A stretch of DNA of 55,378 nt from DATAXV01 sp036272915 (lineage in GTDB: Bacteria; Chloroflexota; Dormibacteria; Dormibacterales; Dormibacteraceae). Shown here in pieces: positions 16,263 through 24,670 of the stretch. The notes beneath the pieces are model-generated. The model was given only the letters and a program-made list of their open reading frames with translations. It ran no database searches and was not told where the DNA came from. The translations under genes and the position numbers were made by a program. The stretch is from assembly GCA_036272915.1 (NCBI GenBank), contig DATAXV010000147.1, positions 1 to 55,378 on the forward strand, written 5' to 3'. Position 1 is the stretch's first letter. Every line of letters starts with the position of its first letter.

Positions 16263-17664
16263 CCGGTGCCCCCTCGGGGATCACCCGGGCGACCACGCCC
16301 TGGAGCTCGGGGAGCCGCTGGCGCAGGCGGGTCTCGAGATCGGTCTCCACCTCGTGGGCCCGGTCCAGAGTCACGTCGGCGGGCATGCGGGCCACGACGT
16401 GGGCGACCAGCCGCCCGCCCCGGGCGCTCAGCTCGACGTCCTCGCAGCCCAGCACCGCCGGGTGCGAGTTCACGATCTGGCGCACCTCACGAGCCAGGTC
16501 CTCGCGCCCACCGGTGACGTCGTGACCCCTGACCAGGTCGGGCTCCAGCGGTTCGAGGTGGACGTCGATGCGCCACACACCCGGGAACTCCTCACGCAAA
16601 CGCCGCTCCAGGTCGGCGCTGGCGGAGGTGGCGGAGGCGAGGGTAAGGCCGCCGTCCAGCTTGGCGTGCATGCTGAGGTGGAGGCTGCCGTCCTGCTCCA
16701 GCTCGACGGTGACGTTGTGGAGGTCGTGGATGGCGTCGACGCGCTCGGCCACCGCGTGCACCCGCTCGACCAGCTGCTCCTCGCGCGCCTGGGCCTCGGT
16801 CACCACGGTCAGATCCAGATCGGGATAGCCGTCGGCGAGCGCGGTCCGGATGCGGTTGCGCAGCTCGCCCGCCGCCTCCATCGAGAGCAGGCGCTCGGTC
16901 GCCACCCTGGCGTCGCCGAGGAGGCCGGCGCCCGAGCGTCGGATCCGGACCGAGCGGATCTCCTTGACGCCGGGGACGCGCTCGATGATCCGCGCCACCG
17001 CCTCCTCCACGTCGCTCGGCGCCCGGTCGATGAGGATGTCGCCCGAGCGCCAGACCAGGAGCACGGCGGAGCGGGCGATGACGACGGCCACGAGGAGGGC
17101 CGCGGCGGCGTCGGCCCAGTGCAGGCCGAGGCGGACCGCGATCAGGCCGATCAGCACCGCCACCGAGGCCAGGAGGTCCGACGCCCGGTTCTGCGCGTTG
17201 GCCGCCAGCGCCGGGCTGCGGTAAGTGCGGGCGACCCGCCGGAGGACGGTGGAGCGCACGCTCTCGATGACGACGGTCGCCGCCGGAAGCGCGATGGCGT
17301 ACCAGGTGACGTCGACCGGGGCGCCCCTACTGAGGAGGCGGCCGACGCCCTCGAAGGCGATCACGGTGGCGGCGACGAGGAGGGCGATGCCCTCGCAGAA
17401 GGCGGCCAGGTTCTCCGCCCGACCATGGCCGAAGGGGTGCTCCCGGTCGGCGGGCTTGGACGCCGCCCGGATCGCGACCAGGGCGAACGCCGAGGCGACG
17501 AGGTCCAGGCCGGAATGGGCGGCATCGCTGATCAGGGCGAGGCTGCCGGTGAGCGTGCCGACCGTCAGCTTGGCGAGGACCAGGAGGGCGTCGACGGCGA
17601 CGGAGCCGAGGGCAACCAGCTGTGGCGTCCTCGAGCGAGGAGCCTCGTGGACCACGGGGCACAC
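16228..17664 (-). CDS. Cation diffusion facilitator with three C-terminal dimerisation-like units
   Basis: CDF proteins export Zn, Mn, Fe or similar ions by proton antiport. The 478-residue protein has six helices in residues about 15-205, with SLALISDAAHSGLDLVAS, HPFGHGRAENLAA and NAQNRASDLLASVAV, where Asn replaces the usual His of the helix-5 site. About 270 residues follow, far more than the usual 90. They divide into three alpha/beta units, starting near DVEEAVARIIERVPGVKEI, LVERVHAVAERVDAIHDLHN and LAREVRQIVNSHPAVLGCED, each with the beta-alpha-beta look of the ZT_dimer domain. The metal cannot be inferred. It converges with the GNAT gene and is divergent from ppk1. Confidence 0.87.
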   Translation of the reverse strand: MCPVVHEAPRSRTPQLVALGSVAVDALLVLAKLTVGTLTGSLALISDAAHSGLDLVASAFALVAIRAASKPADREHPFGHGRAENLAAFCEGIALLVAATVIAFEGVGRLLSRGAPVDVTWYAIALPAATVVIESVRSTVLRRVARTYRSPALAANAQNRASDLLASVAVLIGLIAVRLGLHWADAAAALLVAVVIARSAVLLVWRSGDILIDRAPSDVEEAVARIIERVPGVKEIRSVRIRRSGAGLLGDARVATERLLSMEAAGELRNRIRTALADGYPDLDLTVVTEAQAREEQLVERVHAVAERVDAIHDLHNVTVELEQDGSLHLSMHAKLDGGLTLASATSASADLERRLREEFPGVWRIDVHLEPLEPDLVRGHDVTGGREDLAREVRQIVNSHPAVLGCEDVELSARGGRLVAHVVARMPADVTLDRAHEVETDLETRLRQRLPELQGVVARVIPEGAPVRPDPPPGPRC

Positions 17665-17728
17665 TGTATGCCGTGCCGTGCCACGATCGCGACCGGCCAG
17701 ATTTAGCTGAACTTTAACCTCGGCGCAT

Positions 17729-17734
17729 TAGATT
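17729..17734 (+). promoter_or_regulatory. -10 box of ppk1 (leaderless type)
   Basis: TAGATT is followed by six bases (GAGGAG) and the ATG at 17741. The purine-rich GAGGAG touches the start codon and is too close to act as a ribosome-binding site, so the mRNA probably begins at or next to the ATG. Confidence 0.55.
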
Positions 17735-17740
17735 GAGGAG

Positions 17741-19870
17741 ATGGCATCAGAAGTCGAGGTGCTCGCCTCCACCGAAGCGGGGGCGGCTGGCTCGCGTTAC
17801 CTCAACCGCGAACTGTCTCTGCTCGACTACGTCACCCGGGTCCTCGCCCGAGCCGAGGATCCGTCGCTGCCGCTCCTCCACCGCGTTCGCTGCCTGCACT
17901 TCTTCGTCCGGAACCTGGACGACTTCTTCCAGATCCGCGTCGCCGGCCTGAAGGAGCAGCTGGCCGCAGCGCCGGATCTGGCGTCGCCGGAGGGCCGGAC
18001 GCCGGTCGAGCAGCTGCGCGCCATCCGGCGCCGGGTGCTGCGCCTGATCAAGCGCGAGACGCGGCTCTGGCATGACGACTTCCGCCCGCAGCTGGCCGAG
18101 GCCGGCATCAGGGTGCTGGACGTGGCCGACCTGGACGCGTCCGATCGCGCCCACCTCGACCTCTACTTCCGCAGCCGCATCTTCCCGGTCCTGACCCCGC
18201 TGGCGGTCGATCCCAGCCATCCCTTCCCCTACATCTCCCACTTCTCGCTGAACCTGGCGGTCTGGGTGCGCGACCCACTGCACCGGCGCCCTGGCTTTGC
18301 CCGTCTCAAGGTGCCCGACCTCCTGCCCCGGTTCGTTTCGCTGCCCAACGGGACCCGCTTCGTCCCCCTCGAGCAGGTGATCGCCGAGCATCTGGATCAG
18401 CTCTTCCCCGGCATGGAGGTGATCGGTCACAGCGTCTTCCGGCTGACCCGGGACAACGACCTCGACGTGCGCGACTCCGAGGCGGACGACCTCCTGGTCA
18501 CGATCCAGGCCGAGCTGCTGCGCCATCGCCGGCGGGCGGACGCGGTGCGGCTCGAGATCGATCGGGATATGCCCGTCAGCGTCCGGCAGCTCCTCGTCCG
18601 CGAGCTCGAGCTGCGCAACGAGGACGTGTACGAGATCGAGGGCCCCCTCGACCTGGGCGCGGTCGACTTCCTGGCCGACCTCGAGCGCCCTGAGCTCAAG
18701 CTGCACCACCTGGCCCCGGTCACGCCGCCCGAGCTCGAGCGGGGTGGGACGAGCACCACCGGCCCCACCGATATCTTCGCCGCCCTCCGCGAGGAGGACG
18801 TGCTCGTCCATCATCCCTACGACTCGTTCGCCTCGACCGTCGTCGCCTTCATCGAGAAGGCCGCCGACGACCCCAAGGTCCAGGCCATCAAGCAGACGCT
18901 GTACCGGACCTCGGGCCCGGCCAGCCCGATCGCCATGGCCCTGGTGCGCGCTGCCGAGGCGGGAAAGCAGGTGGTGGCGCTGGTCGAGCTCCAGGCCAGG
19001 GGCGACGAGCAGGCCAACATCGCCTGGGCCCAGCAGCTCGAGCAGTCGGGCGTGCATGTCGTCTACGGCCTGGTCGGCCTTAAGACGCACGCCAAGGCGG
19101 CCCTGGTCGTGCGGCTCGAGGGCGACACCATCCGGCGCTACGTCCACCTCGCCACCGGCAACTACAACCCGAACACCGCTCGCGCCTACGAGGACCTGGG
19201 GCTGCTCAGCTGCAATGAGGACCTGGGCGCCGACGTCTCCGACCTCTTCAACTTCCTCACCGGCTACAGCCGCCAGAACAGCTACCGGCAGCTGCTGGTG
19301 GCGCCGCTCAGCCTTCGGCCCGGCCTCAACCAGCTGATCCGCGAGGAGGCGGCCCAGCCCGACGGGCACATCGTGATCAAGGTCAACAACCTCACCGACC
19401 TGGGCATCATCGACGTCCTCTACGAGGCGGCGGCGAACGGCGCCGAGATCGACCTGGTCGTTCGCGGCATGTGCTGCCTGCGCCCCGGCGTACGCGGCCT
19501 GAGCGAGCGGATCCGCGTACGGTCGATCGTCGGCGACTACCTGGAGCACTCCCGCATCTTCCGGTTCGGCACTGAGGGCCGCGGCTTCCGCTATTACATC
19601 GGCTCGCCGGACATGATGGATCGCAACCTCGACCGCCGCGTGGAGGAGATCGTTCCCGTCCGTGGGGCGAAGTTGGAGGAACGGCTGGGCAAGATCCTGC
19701 ACCTGCTCCTGACCGATGACGTCCAGGCCTGGGAGCTCCGCGCCAACGGCGTCTGGCACAAGGTCCCCACCGAGGAGGGTCTCAACGCCCAAGTCCGCCT
19801 GCAGGAACTCGCTCAGGAGCGTGCCCACCGTGGAGCCCATCCCCTCGGGACCGGTGGCGGTGTCGCCTGA
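17741..19870 (+). CDS. ppk1: Polyphosphate kinase 1
   Basis: PPK1 reversibly polymerises the gamma-phosphate of ATP into polyphosphate at the membrane or in the cytoplasm. The 709-residue protein has family-typical length. The N domain has YLNRELSLLDYVTRVLARAE and CLHFFVRNLDDFFQIRVAGL. The head domain has SDAD-like LDASDRAHLDLYFRSRIFPV and LTPLAVDPSHPFPYI. The two PLD-like catalytic domains follow: GLKTHAKAALVVRLEG with the phosphorylated His (about residue 450), HLATGNYNPNTARAYEDLGL, and DYLEHSRIFRFG with the second essential His (about 603). It is first in an operon with the CYTH-CHAD gene, whose start lies 41 nt inside ppk1. Confidence 0.97.
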   Translation: MASEVEVLASTEAGAAGSRYLNRELSLLDYVTRVLARAEDPSLPLLHRVRCLHFFVRNLDDFFQIRVAGLKEQLAAAPDLASPEGRTPVEQLRAIRRRVLRLIKRETRLWHDDFRPQLAEAGIRVLDVADLDASDRAHLDLYFRSRIFPVLTPLAVDPSHPFPYISHFSLNLAVWVRDPLHRRPGFARLKVPDLLPRFVSLPNGTRFVPLEQVIAEHLDQLFPGMEVIGHSVFRLTRDNDLDVRDSEADDLLVTIQAELLRHRRRADAVRLEIDRDMPVSVRQLLVRELELRNEDVYEIEGPLDLGAVDFLADLERPELKLHHLAPVTPPELERGGTSTTGPTDIFAALREEDVLVHHPYDSFASTVVAFIEKAADDPKVQAIKQTLYRTSGPASPIAMALVRAAEAGKQVVALVELQARGDEQANIAWAQQLEQSGVHVVYGLVGLKTHAKAALVVRLEGDTIRRYVHLATGNYNPNTARAYEDLGLLSCNEDLGADVSDLFNFLTGYSRQNSYRQLLVAPLSLRPGLNQLIREEAAQPDGHIVIKVNNLTDLGIIDVLYEAAANGAEIDLVVRGMCCLRPGVRGLSERIRVRSIVGDYLEHSRIFRFGTEGRGFRYYIGSPDMMDRNLDRRVEEIVPVRGAKLEERLGKILHLLLTDDVQAWELRANGVWHKVPTEEGLNAQVRLQELAQERAHRGAHPLGTGGGVA

Positions 19871-21284
19871 GCGCCGGGTAAGGCTCCTCGTCGGTCAGAT
19901 CTTCCGGCTGCCGTCGTTCGAGGACGGCTCGATCCAGGCGGAGCCCGATGAGCCCCGGGAGCACCGCTTCGAGGCTCAGTACTGGGACACTCCCGACCTG
20001 CGCTTGGCCCGCTGGGGGGCGGATCTCAGCCACGAGAAGGGTGGTGGGTGGACCCTTCGTCTGCCGCTGGCTTCCTCGCCGCTGCAGTTTCCCGGGCTGG
20101 CCCGCGAGGTGCCGGAGGCGGCGCTGCGGCTGCTGCCCGCCCTGCTCCGCTGCGCGAAGCCTCGATCGACGGTGACGCTCTCCACGTGGCGCCGGGAGAT
20201 GCCGCTGGACGGGCTGGAGCTGTACGACGACGACATCGCCGTCCTTCGCCACGGCCGGGTCGTCACACGTTTTCGGGAGCTGGAGGTGGCGGGCCCCGGT
20301 GACAAGGTGGACGCCGCGGTCGAGGAGCTCCGCGCGGCGGGGGCGGTCGAGGTCGATCCCACGTCGACCGTGCGCCGCGCCCTCGGCGCCGCCAGCCAGG
20401 CGCCGGAGGTCCGGCCGCAGCCCAGCTCGAGCAACCCGACCGCCGGCGAGCTGCTGAGCGCGGCGATGGCCTCGTCGCTGCGCACGCTGATCCTCAACGA
20501 CCCCATGCTTCGACTGGGCGGCGACCCTGAGGCCGTCCACGACGCCCGCGTCGCGACCCGGCGGATGCGCTCACACCTGCAGACCTTCCGGCCCGTGCTC
20601 GACGCCGGGTTGGTGGAGGGGACACGCGAGGAGCTTCGCTGGCTGGCCGGCGAGCTCGGCGCCGTCCGCGACCTCGAGGTCCTCGGCGGGCGCCTTCGCG
20701 AGTCGGCGGCGGTCCTCCCGGCCGACGACCGTGATCAGGCCGAGGCGCTGCTGGCCACCCTCGACGCGGAGGAGAGGGCGGCGAGGGACCGGATGCGGGC
20801 CGCGATCGACACGTCACGCTACCTGAAGCTCCTCGACCAGCTGATCGGCGCAGCCCAGCAGCCGCCGCTGCTGGACGAGGCGACGCGGCCCGCGGCTCAG
20901 GTGGTCCCGGGGCTGGCCCGGAAGAGCTGGCGGCGCCTGCGCCGGGCCAGGGAGGCGCTCCCCGAGCAGCCGGAGGACGCGTCCCTGCACCGCATCCGAA
21001 TCCTGGCCAAGCGGACGCGCTACACGGCCGAGGCCGGGACCTCGGTCGCACCCAAGGCGGCCAGGTACGCCAAGGTCGCCGCCAGCCTGCAGACCGTGCT
21101 CGGCGAGCTGCAGGACAGCGTCACCGCACAGCACTGGCTACGCGAGCATGCCTCCGGTCGCGTGGCCTGGGTGGCCGGCGAGCTGGCCGGCATCGAGCGT
21201 GGGCGGGCGGAGCAGGTCCGCCTGACCTGGGGTGAGACATGGCGGAGGCTGGACAGCAAGGAGTTGCGGGGATGGATGAGATGA
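19830..21284 (+). CDS. CYTH-CHAD domain protein (polyphosphate-associated)
   Basis: CHAD domains bind inorganic polyphosphate through conserved His/Arg helices, and CYTH (triphosphate tunnel) domains bind or hydrolyse triphosphates. The 484-residue protein has an N-terminal CYTH-like part (EHRFEAQYWDTPDLRLARWG, GGGWTLRLPL, TRFRELEVAGPGDKVDAAVE), though the usual opening ExExK motif is weak, reading VRLLVGQIF. The C-terminal CHAD repeats read VHDARVATRRMRSHLQTFRP, RDLEVLGGRLRE and LHRIRILAKRTRYTAEA. GTG 19830 has AGGAG at 19815-19819 and lies inside ppk1, implying translational coupling. The position after ppk1 supports a polyphosphate role. Confidence 0.88.
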   Translation: MEPIPSGPVAVSPERRVRLLVGQIFRLPSFEDGSIQAEPDEPREHRFEAQYWDTPDLRLARWGADLSHEKGGGWTLRLPLASSPLQFPGLAREVPEAALRLLPALLRCAKPRSTVTLSTWRREMPLDGLELYDDDIAVLRHGRVVTRFRELEVAGPGDKVDAAVEELRAAGAVEVDPTSTVRRALGAASQAPEVRPQPSSSNPTAGELLSAAMASSLRTLILNDPMLRLGGDPEAVHDARVATRRMRSHLQTFRPVLDAGLVEGTREELRWLAGELGAVRDLEVLGGRLRESAAVLPADDRDQAEALLATLDAEERAARDRMRAAIDTSRYLKLLDQLIGAAQQPPLLDEATRPAAQVVPGLARKSWRRLRRAREALPEQPEDASLHRIRILAKRTRYTAEAGTSVAPKAARYAKVAASLQTVLGELQDSVTAQHWLREHASGRVAWVAGELAGIERGRAEQVRLTWGETWRRLDSKELRGWMR

Positions 21285-21718
21285 ACGGGACGGCGCCGGT
21301 GCGCGCCGCAGGAGGCGTGGTCTGCAGGGCGGGCCCCGGTGGGCTCCTCGAGGTGGCGATCATCCACCGGCCGACCCGGGACGACTGGAGCCTGCCCAAG
21401 GGCAAGCTGGAGCCGGGTGAGGAGCCCTTGGACGCCGCTCTGCGCGAGGTGGAGGAGGAGACGGGCATGCGCTGCGATCTGCTCGAGCCGGTCGGGGAGA
21501 CCAGCTACGTGGACCGCAAGGGAAGGGACAAGACCGTCCTCTACTGGCTGATGAGGCCGGTCTCGGGGACCTTCGAGCCCGGCGACGAGGTCGATGTGCT
21601 CCGCTGGCTCACCCCGGAGGAGGCGCTCGTGGTGATGAGCTACGAGCAGGACCGGGAGCTGATCTCGCGCGTCGCCCGAGAGTGCGCCTCGGCCCGTCTG
21701 GCGGCCCTCTTCGCCTGA
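21272..21718 (+). CDS. NUDIX hydrolase, MutT1-like
   Basis: The 148-residue protein opens RAAGGVVCRAGPGGLLEVAI and HRPTRDDWSLPKGKLEPGEE, and completes the NUDIX box with PLDAALREVEEETGM. The SLPKGKLEPGE form resembles mycobacterial MutT1 and diadenosine-polyphosphate hydrolases, which act on 8-oxo-GTP or Ap(n)A. It lacks the C-terminal histidine phosphatase domain of MutT1. In Mycobacterium tuberculosis mutT1 also neighbours ppk1, which supports the assignment. ATG 21272 has AGGAG at 21259-21263 and overlaps the CYTH-CHAD gene; ATG 21281, in an ATGA overlap with its stop, is an alternative. It is the third gene of the ppk1 operon. Confidence 0.85.
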   Translation: MDEMNGTAPVRAAGGVVCRAGPGGLLEVAIIHRPTRDDWSLPKGKLEPGEEPLDAALREVEEETGMRCDLLEPVGETSYVDRKGRDKTVLYWLMRPVSGTFEPGDEVDVLRWLTPEEALVVMSYEQDRELISRVARECASARLAALFA

Positions 21719-21746
21719 TCTTCCGCCCGGTTCCGCCCGGGTGCGA

Positions 21747-21785
21747 TTCCGGCCCCGCTCGGGCCCGTCTCGGCGGGTGCCGGAA
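21747..21785 (+). terminator. Long GC hairpin between operon end and next promoter
   Basis: TTCCGGC (21747-21753) pairs perfectly with GCCGGAA (21779-21785) around a GC-rich loop. It lies between the NUDIX stop and the next gene's -10 box. No T-run follows, so it is a weak candidate terminator. Confidence 0.35.
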
Positions 21786-21788
21786 CGC

Positions 21789-21794
21789 TAATGT
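21789..21794 (+). promoter_or_regulatory. -10 box of the DUF4241 gene (leaderless type)
   Basis: TAATGT is followed by eight bases and GTG 21803. If this is the promoter, the ATG at 21791 lies inside the -10 box and cannot be the start, which favours GTG 21803. Confidence 0.5.
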
Positions 21795-21802
21795 TCCTGA
21801 GC

Positions 21803-22624
21803 GTGGACGAGCAACCGACGTGGCCGTTCGGGGGCATCTGGGCGGCTCTCGGAGAAGGGGTGATCGAACTCGCCGGCAAGCCGGTCGGGTTGAGCGTGGT
21901 CGACTGCGGCGAGCTCTCCGTCGCCAGCGGGCACCTGCTCGCCATCGACCTCTTCGGCCCCAACGAAGACGATGGGCTCGGGGTCAGGGTCCCGCCCGGC
22001 CGCTACCCGGTGCGGCTGACGCTGGCCGACGTGAGCGGCCGGCTCGACGGGTCGAACCTGGTCGAGGCCTATCTGAGCGTGGTCCTGGGCGATGGTGAGG
22101 AGTCGTCCCGGCGGGTGCTCGGCCCCGAGGGTGAGGGCGATGACGGCGCACCGCTCGCGCTCGAGGACGAGGCCGAGGAGGTCGATGACCCCGAGGGCGA
22201 GGAAGACCCTGAAAGTGAAGAGGACCTCGAGGGCGACGAGGAGGAGGACGACGAGGACGACGAGGACGACGACGAGGAGGGGGACCTGGTCGAGGGTGAG
22301 TTCCGCGCCGTGGCTGTCGACTCGGACACCGTAGCCCTCGTCGACGAGGACGCGCTGGTCAGCCTGATGCCGGATCCGTCGGCCTGGGAGGACGACGTGT
22401 TCGCAGGTGGCCCCGACCCCTGGTACGACGTCCTCGACGACCCGGACGAGGTCCGCGAGGGAGCTGCGAACGTCGAGCTCCCCGGGGCCGAGCGAGGCGA
22501 GAACGCCATCCTCTGCCGGGCCGGTTGGGGCGACGGCCGGTACCCCTTCGTCGGCAGCTTCGACGAGTCGGGGGACCTGATCGCGGTCCATCTCGACCTC
22601 CAGGTCGTGGGCACGTTCGAGTGA
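21803..22624 (+). CDS. DUF4241 protein with long acidic insertion
   Basis: The protein (273 residues from GTG 21803) matches the uncharacterised DUF4241 family at both ends: VDCGELSVASGHLLAID with GRYPVRLTLADV near the start, then DSDTVALVDEDALVSLM and RAGWGDGRYPFVGSFDESGD with LIAVHLDLQV at the end. Between them lies a very acidic segment encoded by about 22100-22290, including EEDPESEEDLEGDEEEDDED with further Asp/Glu after it, about 50 residues with almost no hydrophobic positions. Such stretches are disordered and can bind Ca2+, basic proteins or nucleic-acid-binding partners. DUF4241 has no established activity that I know of. The gene is monocistronic by position. Confidence 0.75.
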   Translation: MDEQPTWPFGGIWAALGEGVIELAGKPVGLSVVDCGELSVASGHLLAIDLFGPNEDDGLGVRVPPGRYPVRLTLADVSGRLDGSNLVEAYLSVVLGDGEESSRRVLGPEGEGDDGAPLALEDEAEEVDDPEGEEDPESEEDLEGDEEEDDEDDEDDDEEGDLVEGEFRAVAVDSDTVALVDEDALVSLMPDPSAWEDDVFAGGPDPWYDVLDDPDEVREGAANVELPGAERGENAILCRAGWGDGRYPFVGSFDESGDLIAVHLDLQVVGTFE

Positions 22625-22649
22625 GGGAAGCGCCCGCCGATGAGTCGGA

Positions 22650-22655
22650 TAGTCT
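22650..22655 (+). promoter_or_regulatory. -10 box ahead of a 10-codon leader ORF
   Basis: TAGTCT is followed by seven bases and GTG 22663, the same leaderless layout as other genes here. The start it serves belongs to a tiny ORF rather than directly to the acetyltransferase. Confidence 0.4.
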
Positions 22656-22662
22656 AGGGAAT

Positions 22663-22695
22663 GTGACCGACGCCGATTCCTGGTCCGTGTGCTGA
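22663..22695 (+). CDS. Putative 10-codon leader peptide upstream of GNAT gene
   Basis: GTG 22663 starts a ten-codon frame (VTDADSWSVC) ending in TGA, one base before the GTG of the acetyltransferase. Its start is correctly spaced from a -10 box. It could be a translated leader that controls the next gene, or a coincidental short frame. No attenuator hairpin was recognised. Confidence 0.3.
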   Translation: MTDADSWSVC

Positions 22696-22696
22696 G

Positions 22697-23194
22697 GTGG
22701 CGTCGGCGATGCGCTTCTTCCGCCCCTCGCACCGCGTGGTTCCGGCGCATCCCGCCGAGGCCGCCGCGATCGCACGGCTGTACGAGCGGTCCTGGGAGGA
22801 CGCGGGGGCGACGCTCAACCCGGCCGCGCTGCGCGAGGTGGTGCCCTCACGGGAGGAGGTCGTGGCCTGGTTCGGCGGCGGCTTCGAGATCTACCGCACG
22901 GAGCAGGACAGCACCCTGGTCGGCGCCGTCCGGCTCAGCTTCCCCGCCGGCTCCTGCCACCTCGACCAGCTGGTCGTGATACCGCCGTTCCGGCGCAGGG
23001 GCCACGGCCGCAGCCTGGTCGAGCACGCTCTGGGCCGGGCTCGCCGGGCCGGAGCGACGCGGGTCTGGGCCCAAGTCAGCCCGCGCCTGCACCCCGGCCA
23101 GGCGTTCTTCGCGAGCATGGGCTTCCAGGTCTCGTCCCCCAACCCAGTGGTGCTGGCGGGCGAACCGGTTCTCCCTCTCGAGCTGGCGGTCTGA
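22697..23194 (+). CDS. GNAT-family N-acetyltransferase
   Basis: The 165-residue protein shows the GNAT order: IARLYERSWEDAGATLNPAA, FEIYRTEQDSTLVGAVRLSF, the core strand and loop CHLDQLVVIPPFRRRGHGRS with the acetyl-CoA motif R-R-x-G-H-G, LVEHALGRARRAGATRVWAQ, and HPGQAFFASMGFQVSS. The substrate is unknown. GTG 22697 is used; ATG 22709 is an in-frame alternative. A 10-codon leader ORF ends one base upstream. It converges with fumC. Confidence 0.85.
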   Translation: MASAMRFFRPSHRVVPAHPAEAAAIARLYERSWEDAGATLNPAALREVVPSREEVVAWFGGGFEIYRTEQDSTLVGAVRLSFPAGSCHLDQLVVIPPFRRRGHGRSLVEHALGRARRAGATRVWAQVSPRLHPGQAFFASMGFQVSSPNPVVLAGEPVLPLELAV

Positions 23195-23215
23195 GCCGCC
23201 GGCGGCGGGGCGGGA

Positions 23216-24610
23216 TCAGCCCCCCCCGTCGCCGTGGAGGCCCGGCTTGGTCAGCTGGGCGGGATCGAGGAGGATCTCCAGCTCCTCCTCCGTGAGTCCG
23301 TCCTCCCGGGCCAGCTCGCGGATCGTCCGGCCCGAGCGCAGAGCCTCCTTGGCCAGCTTCGCCGCCGCGTCGTAGCCGATCTTGGGGGCCAGGGCGGTGA
23401 CCAGCATCAGGCCCCGCTCGACCAGCTCCGGGCCGCGCTCGGTCGCCTCCAGGCCCTCGACGCACCGATCGGCGAAGTTGCGGGCGGTGGTGGCGAGCAG
23501 CGTGACCGACTCGAGCAGGGAGACGGCAGCCACCGGCATCATCACGTTCAGGTCGAGCAGGCTGCCGGTCTGGGCGAAGCTCAGCGTGGTGCCGTTGCCG
23601 AGAACCCTGGCCACGACCATGGTCAGCGACTCGACGATCACCGGGTTGACCTTGCCCGGCATGATGCTGCTCCCGGGCTGCGTCTCGGGGAGTGCCAGCT
23701 CGCCGATCCCGGCGCGGGGGCCCATCCCCATCAGGCGGATGTCCGAGCCGATCTTCCAGAGGCTCAGCGCGATCGTACGCAGGGCCCCGTCGACGGCGAT
23801 CACCCGGTCCAGCGTGCTCTGGGCGTGGAAGTGGTTGTCGGTCTCGCGCACCTCGAGCCCGATCAGCGCCGAGAGACGGGCACAGGTGCGCGTGGCGTAC
23901 TCGGGATGGGCGTTGATGCCGGTGCCGACGGCGGTGCCGCCGAGGGGCACCACGAGCAGCTCGGCAAGGGCCGCCTCGCCGCGCCGGATCGACTCCTCGA
24001 TCTGACCGGCGTACCCCTGGAACTCCTGCCCGAGCCGGATGGGGGTCGCGTCCTGAAGGTGGGTGCGCCCGGTCTTGACCACCGGCATGAAGGCCTCCGC
24101 CCGGCCGGCCAGGGCAGCGTAGAGGTGGCCCAGCGCCGGCAGCAGGTCCTCGGCCATCGCCATCGCCCCGGCCAGCTGCATGGCGGTGGGGATGACGTCG
24201 TTGGAGGACTGGCAGCGGTTGACCTCGTCGTTGGGGTGGACGCGGGTGCCGTCGTTGAGGCGGCGGGTGGCGAGATTGGCGATGACCTCGTTGGCGTTGG
24301 TGTTGGTCGAGGTTCCCGATCCCGTCTGGTAGACGTCGATGGGGAAGTGGTCGTCATGCTCGCCGTCGGCGACGGTGATGGCGGCGGCGCTGATGGCGGC
24401 GGCCCGGTCGAGTTCCAGCAGGCCGAGTTCGGCGTTGACCTCGGCGGCAGCCTGCTTGATCAGGGCCAGCGCGCGGAGGAAGCGGCGGGGGAAGCGCTGG
24501 CCGGAGATCGGGAAGTTCTCCACCGCGCGCTGCGTGGAGGCTCCCCAGAGTGCGTCGGCCGGAACCTTCATCTCTCCCATCGAGTCACGTTCGATTCGCG
24601 TCTCAGGCAT
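23216..24610 (-). CDS. fumC: Fumarate hydratase class II
   Basis: FumC reversibly hydrates fumarate to L-malate in the TCA cycle. The 464-residue protein has family length and all signatures: IERDSMGEMKVPADALWGAS, QTGSGTSTNTNANEVIANLA, HPNDEVNRCQSSNDVIPTAM, GRTHLQDATPIRLGQEFQGY, and the flexible catalytic loop GSSIMPGKVNPVIVESL. THLQDATP distinguishes fumarase from aspartase-like relatives. The C-terminal domain (IGYDAAAKLAKEALRSG, REDGLTEEELEILLDP) is complete. ATG 24610 lies eight bases after a -10 box. It is divergent from the CBS-domain gene. Confidence 0.96.
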   Translation of the reverse strand: MPETRIERDSMGEMKVPADALWGASTQRAVENFPISGQRFPRRFLRALALIKQAAAEVNAELGLLELDRAAAISAAAITVADGEHDDHFPIDVYQTGSGTSTNTNANEVIANLATRRLNDGTRVHPNDEVNRCQSSNDVIPTAMQLAGAMAMAEDLLPALGHLYAALAGRAEAFMPVVKTGRTHLQDATPIRLGQEFQGYAGQIEESIRRGEAALAELLVVPLGGTAVGTGINAHPEYATRTCARLSALIGLEVRETDNHFHAQSTLDRVIAVDGALRTIALSLWKIGSDIRLMGMGPRAGIGELALPETQPGSSIMPGKVNPVIVESLTMVVARVLGNGTTLSFAQTGSLLDLNVMMPVAAVSLLESVTLLATTARNFADRCVEGLEATERGPELVERGLMLVTALAPKIGYDAAAKLAKEALRSGRTIRELAREDGLTEEELEILLDPAQLTKPGLHGDGGG

Positions 24611-24618
24611 GTCCAGCC

Positions 24619-24624
24619 AATATA
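24619..24624 (-). promoter_or_regulatory. -10 box of fumC (leaderless type)
   Basis: On the minus strand TATATT is followed by eight bases and the fumC ATG at 24610, leaving no ribosome-binding site. Confidence 0.5.
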
Positions 24625-24670
24625 GCCACCGCGCCACGGCGACCTTGCGGTACCCTGTGCCACGATCCCC

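Noticed and set aside
17705..17720. TTTAACCT upstream of ppk1, resembling a cyanobacterial-type Pho box repeat
   Set aside because: Only one convincing copy. A Pho box needs direct repeats at fixed spacing, which are not seen.
17747..19840. 697-codon minus-strand open frame opposite ppk1
   Set aside because: A high-GC antisense shadow with no motif. ppk1 is full length and carries all its signatures.
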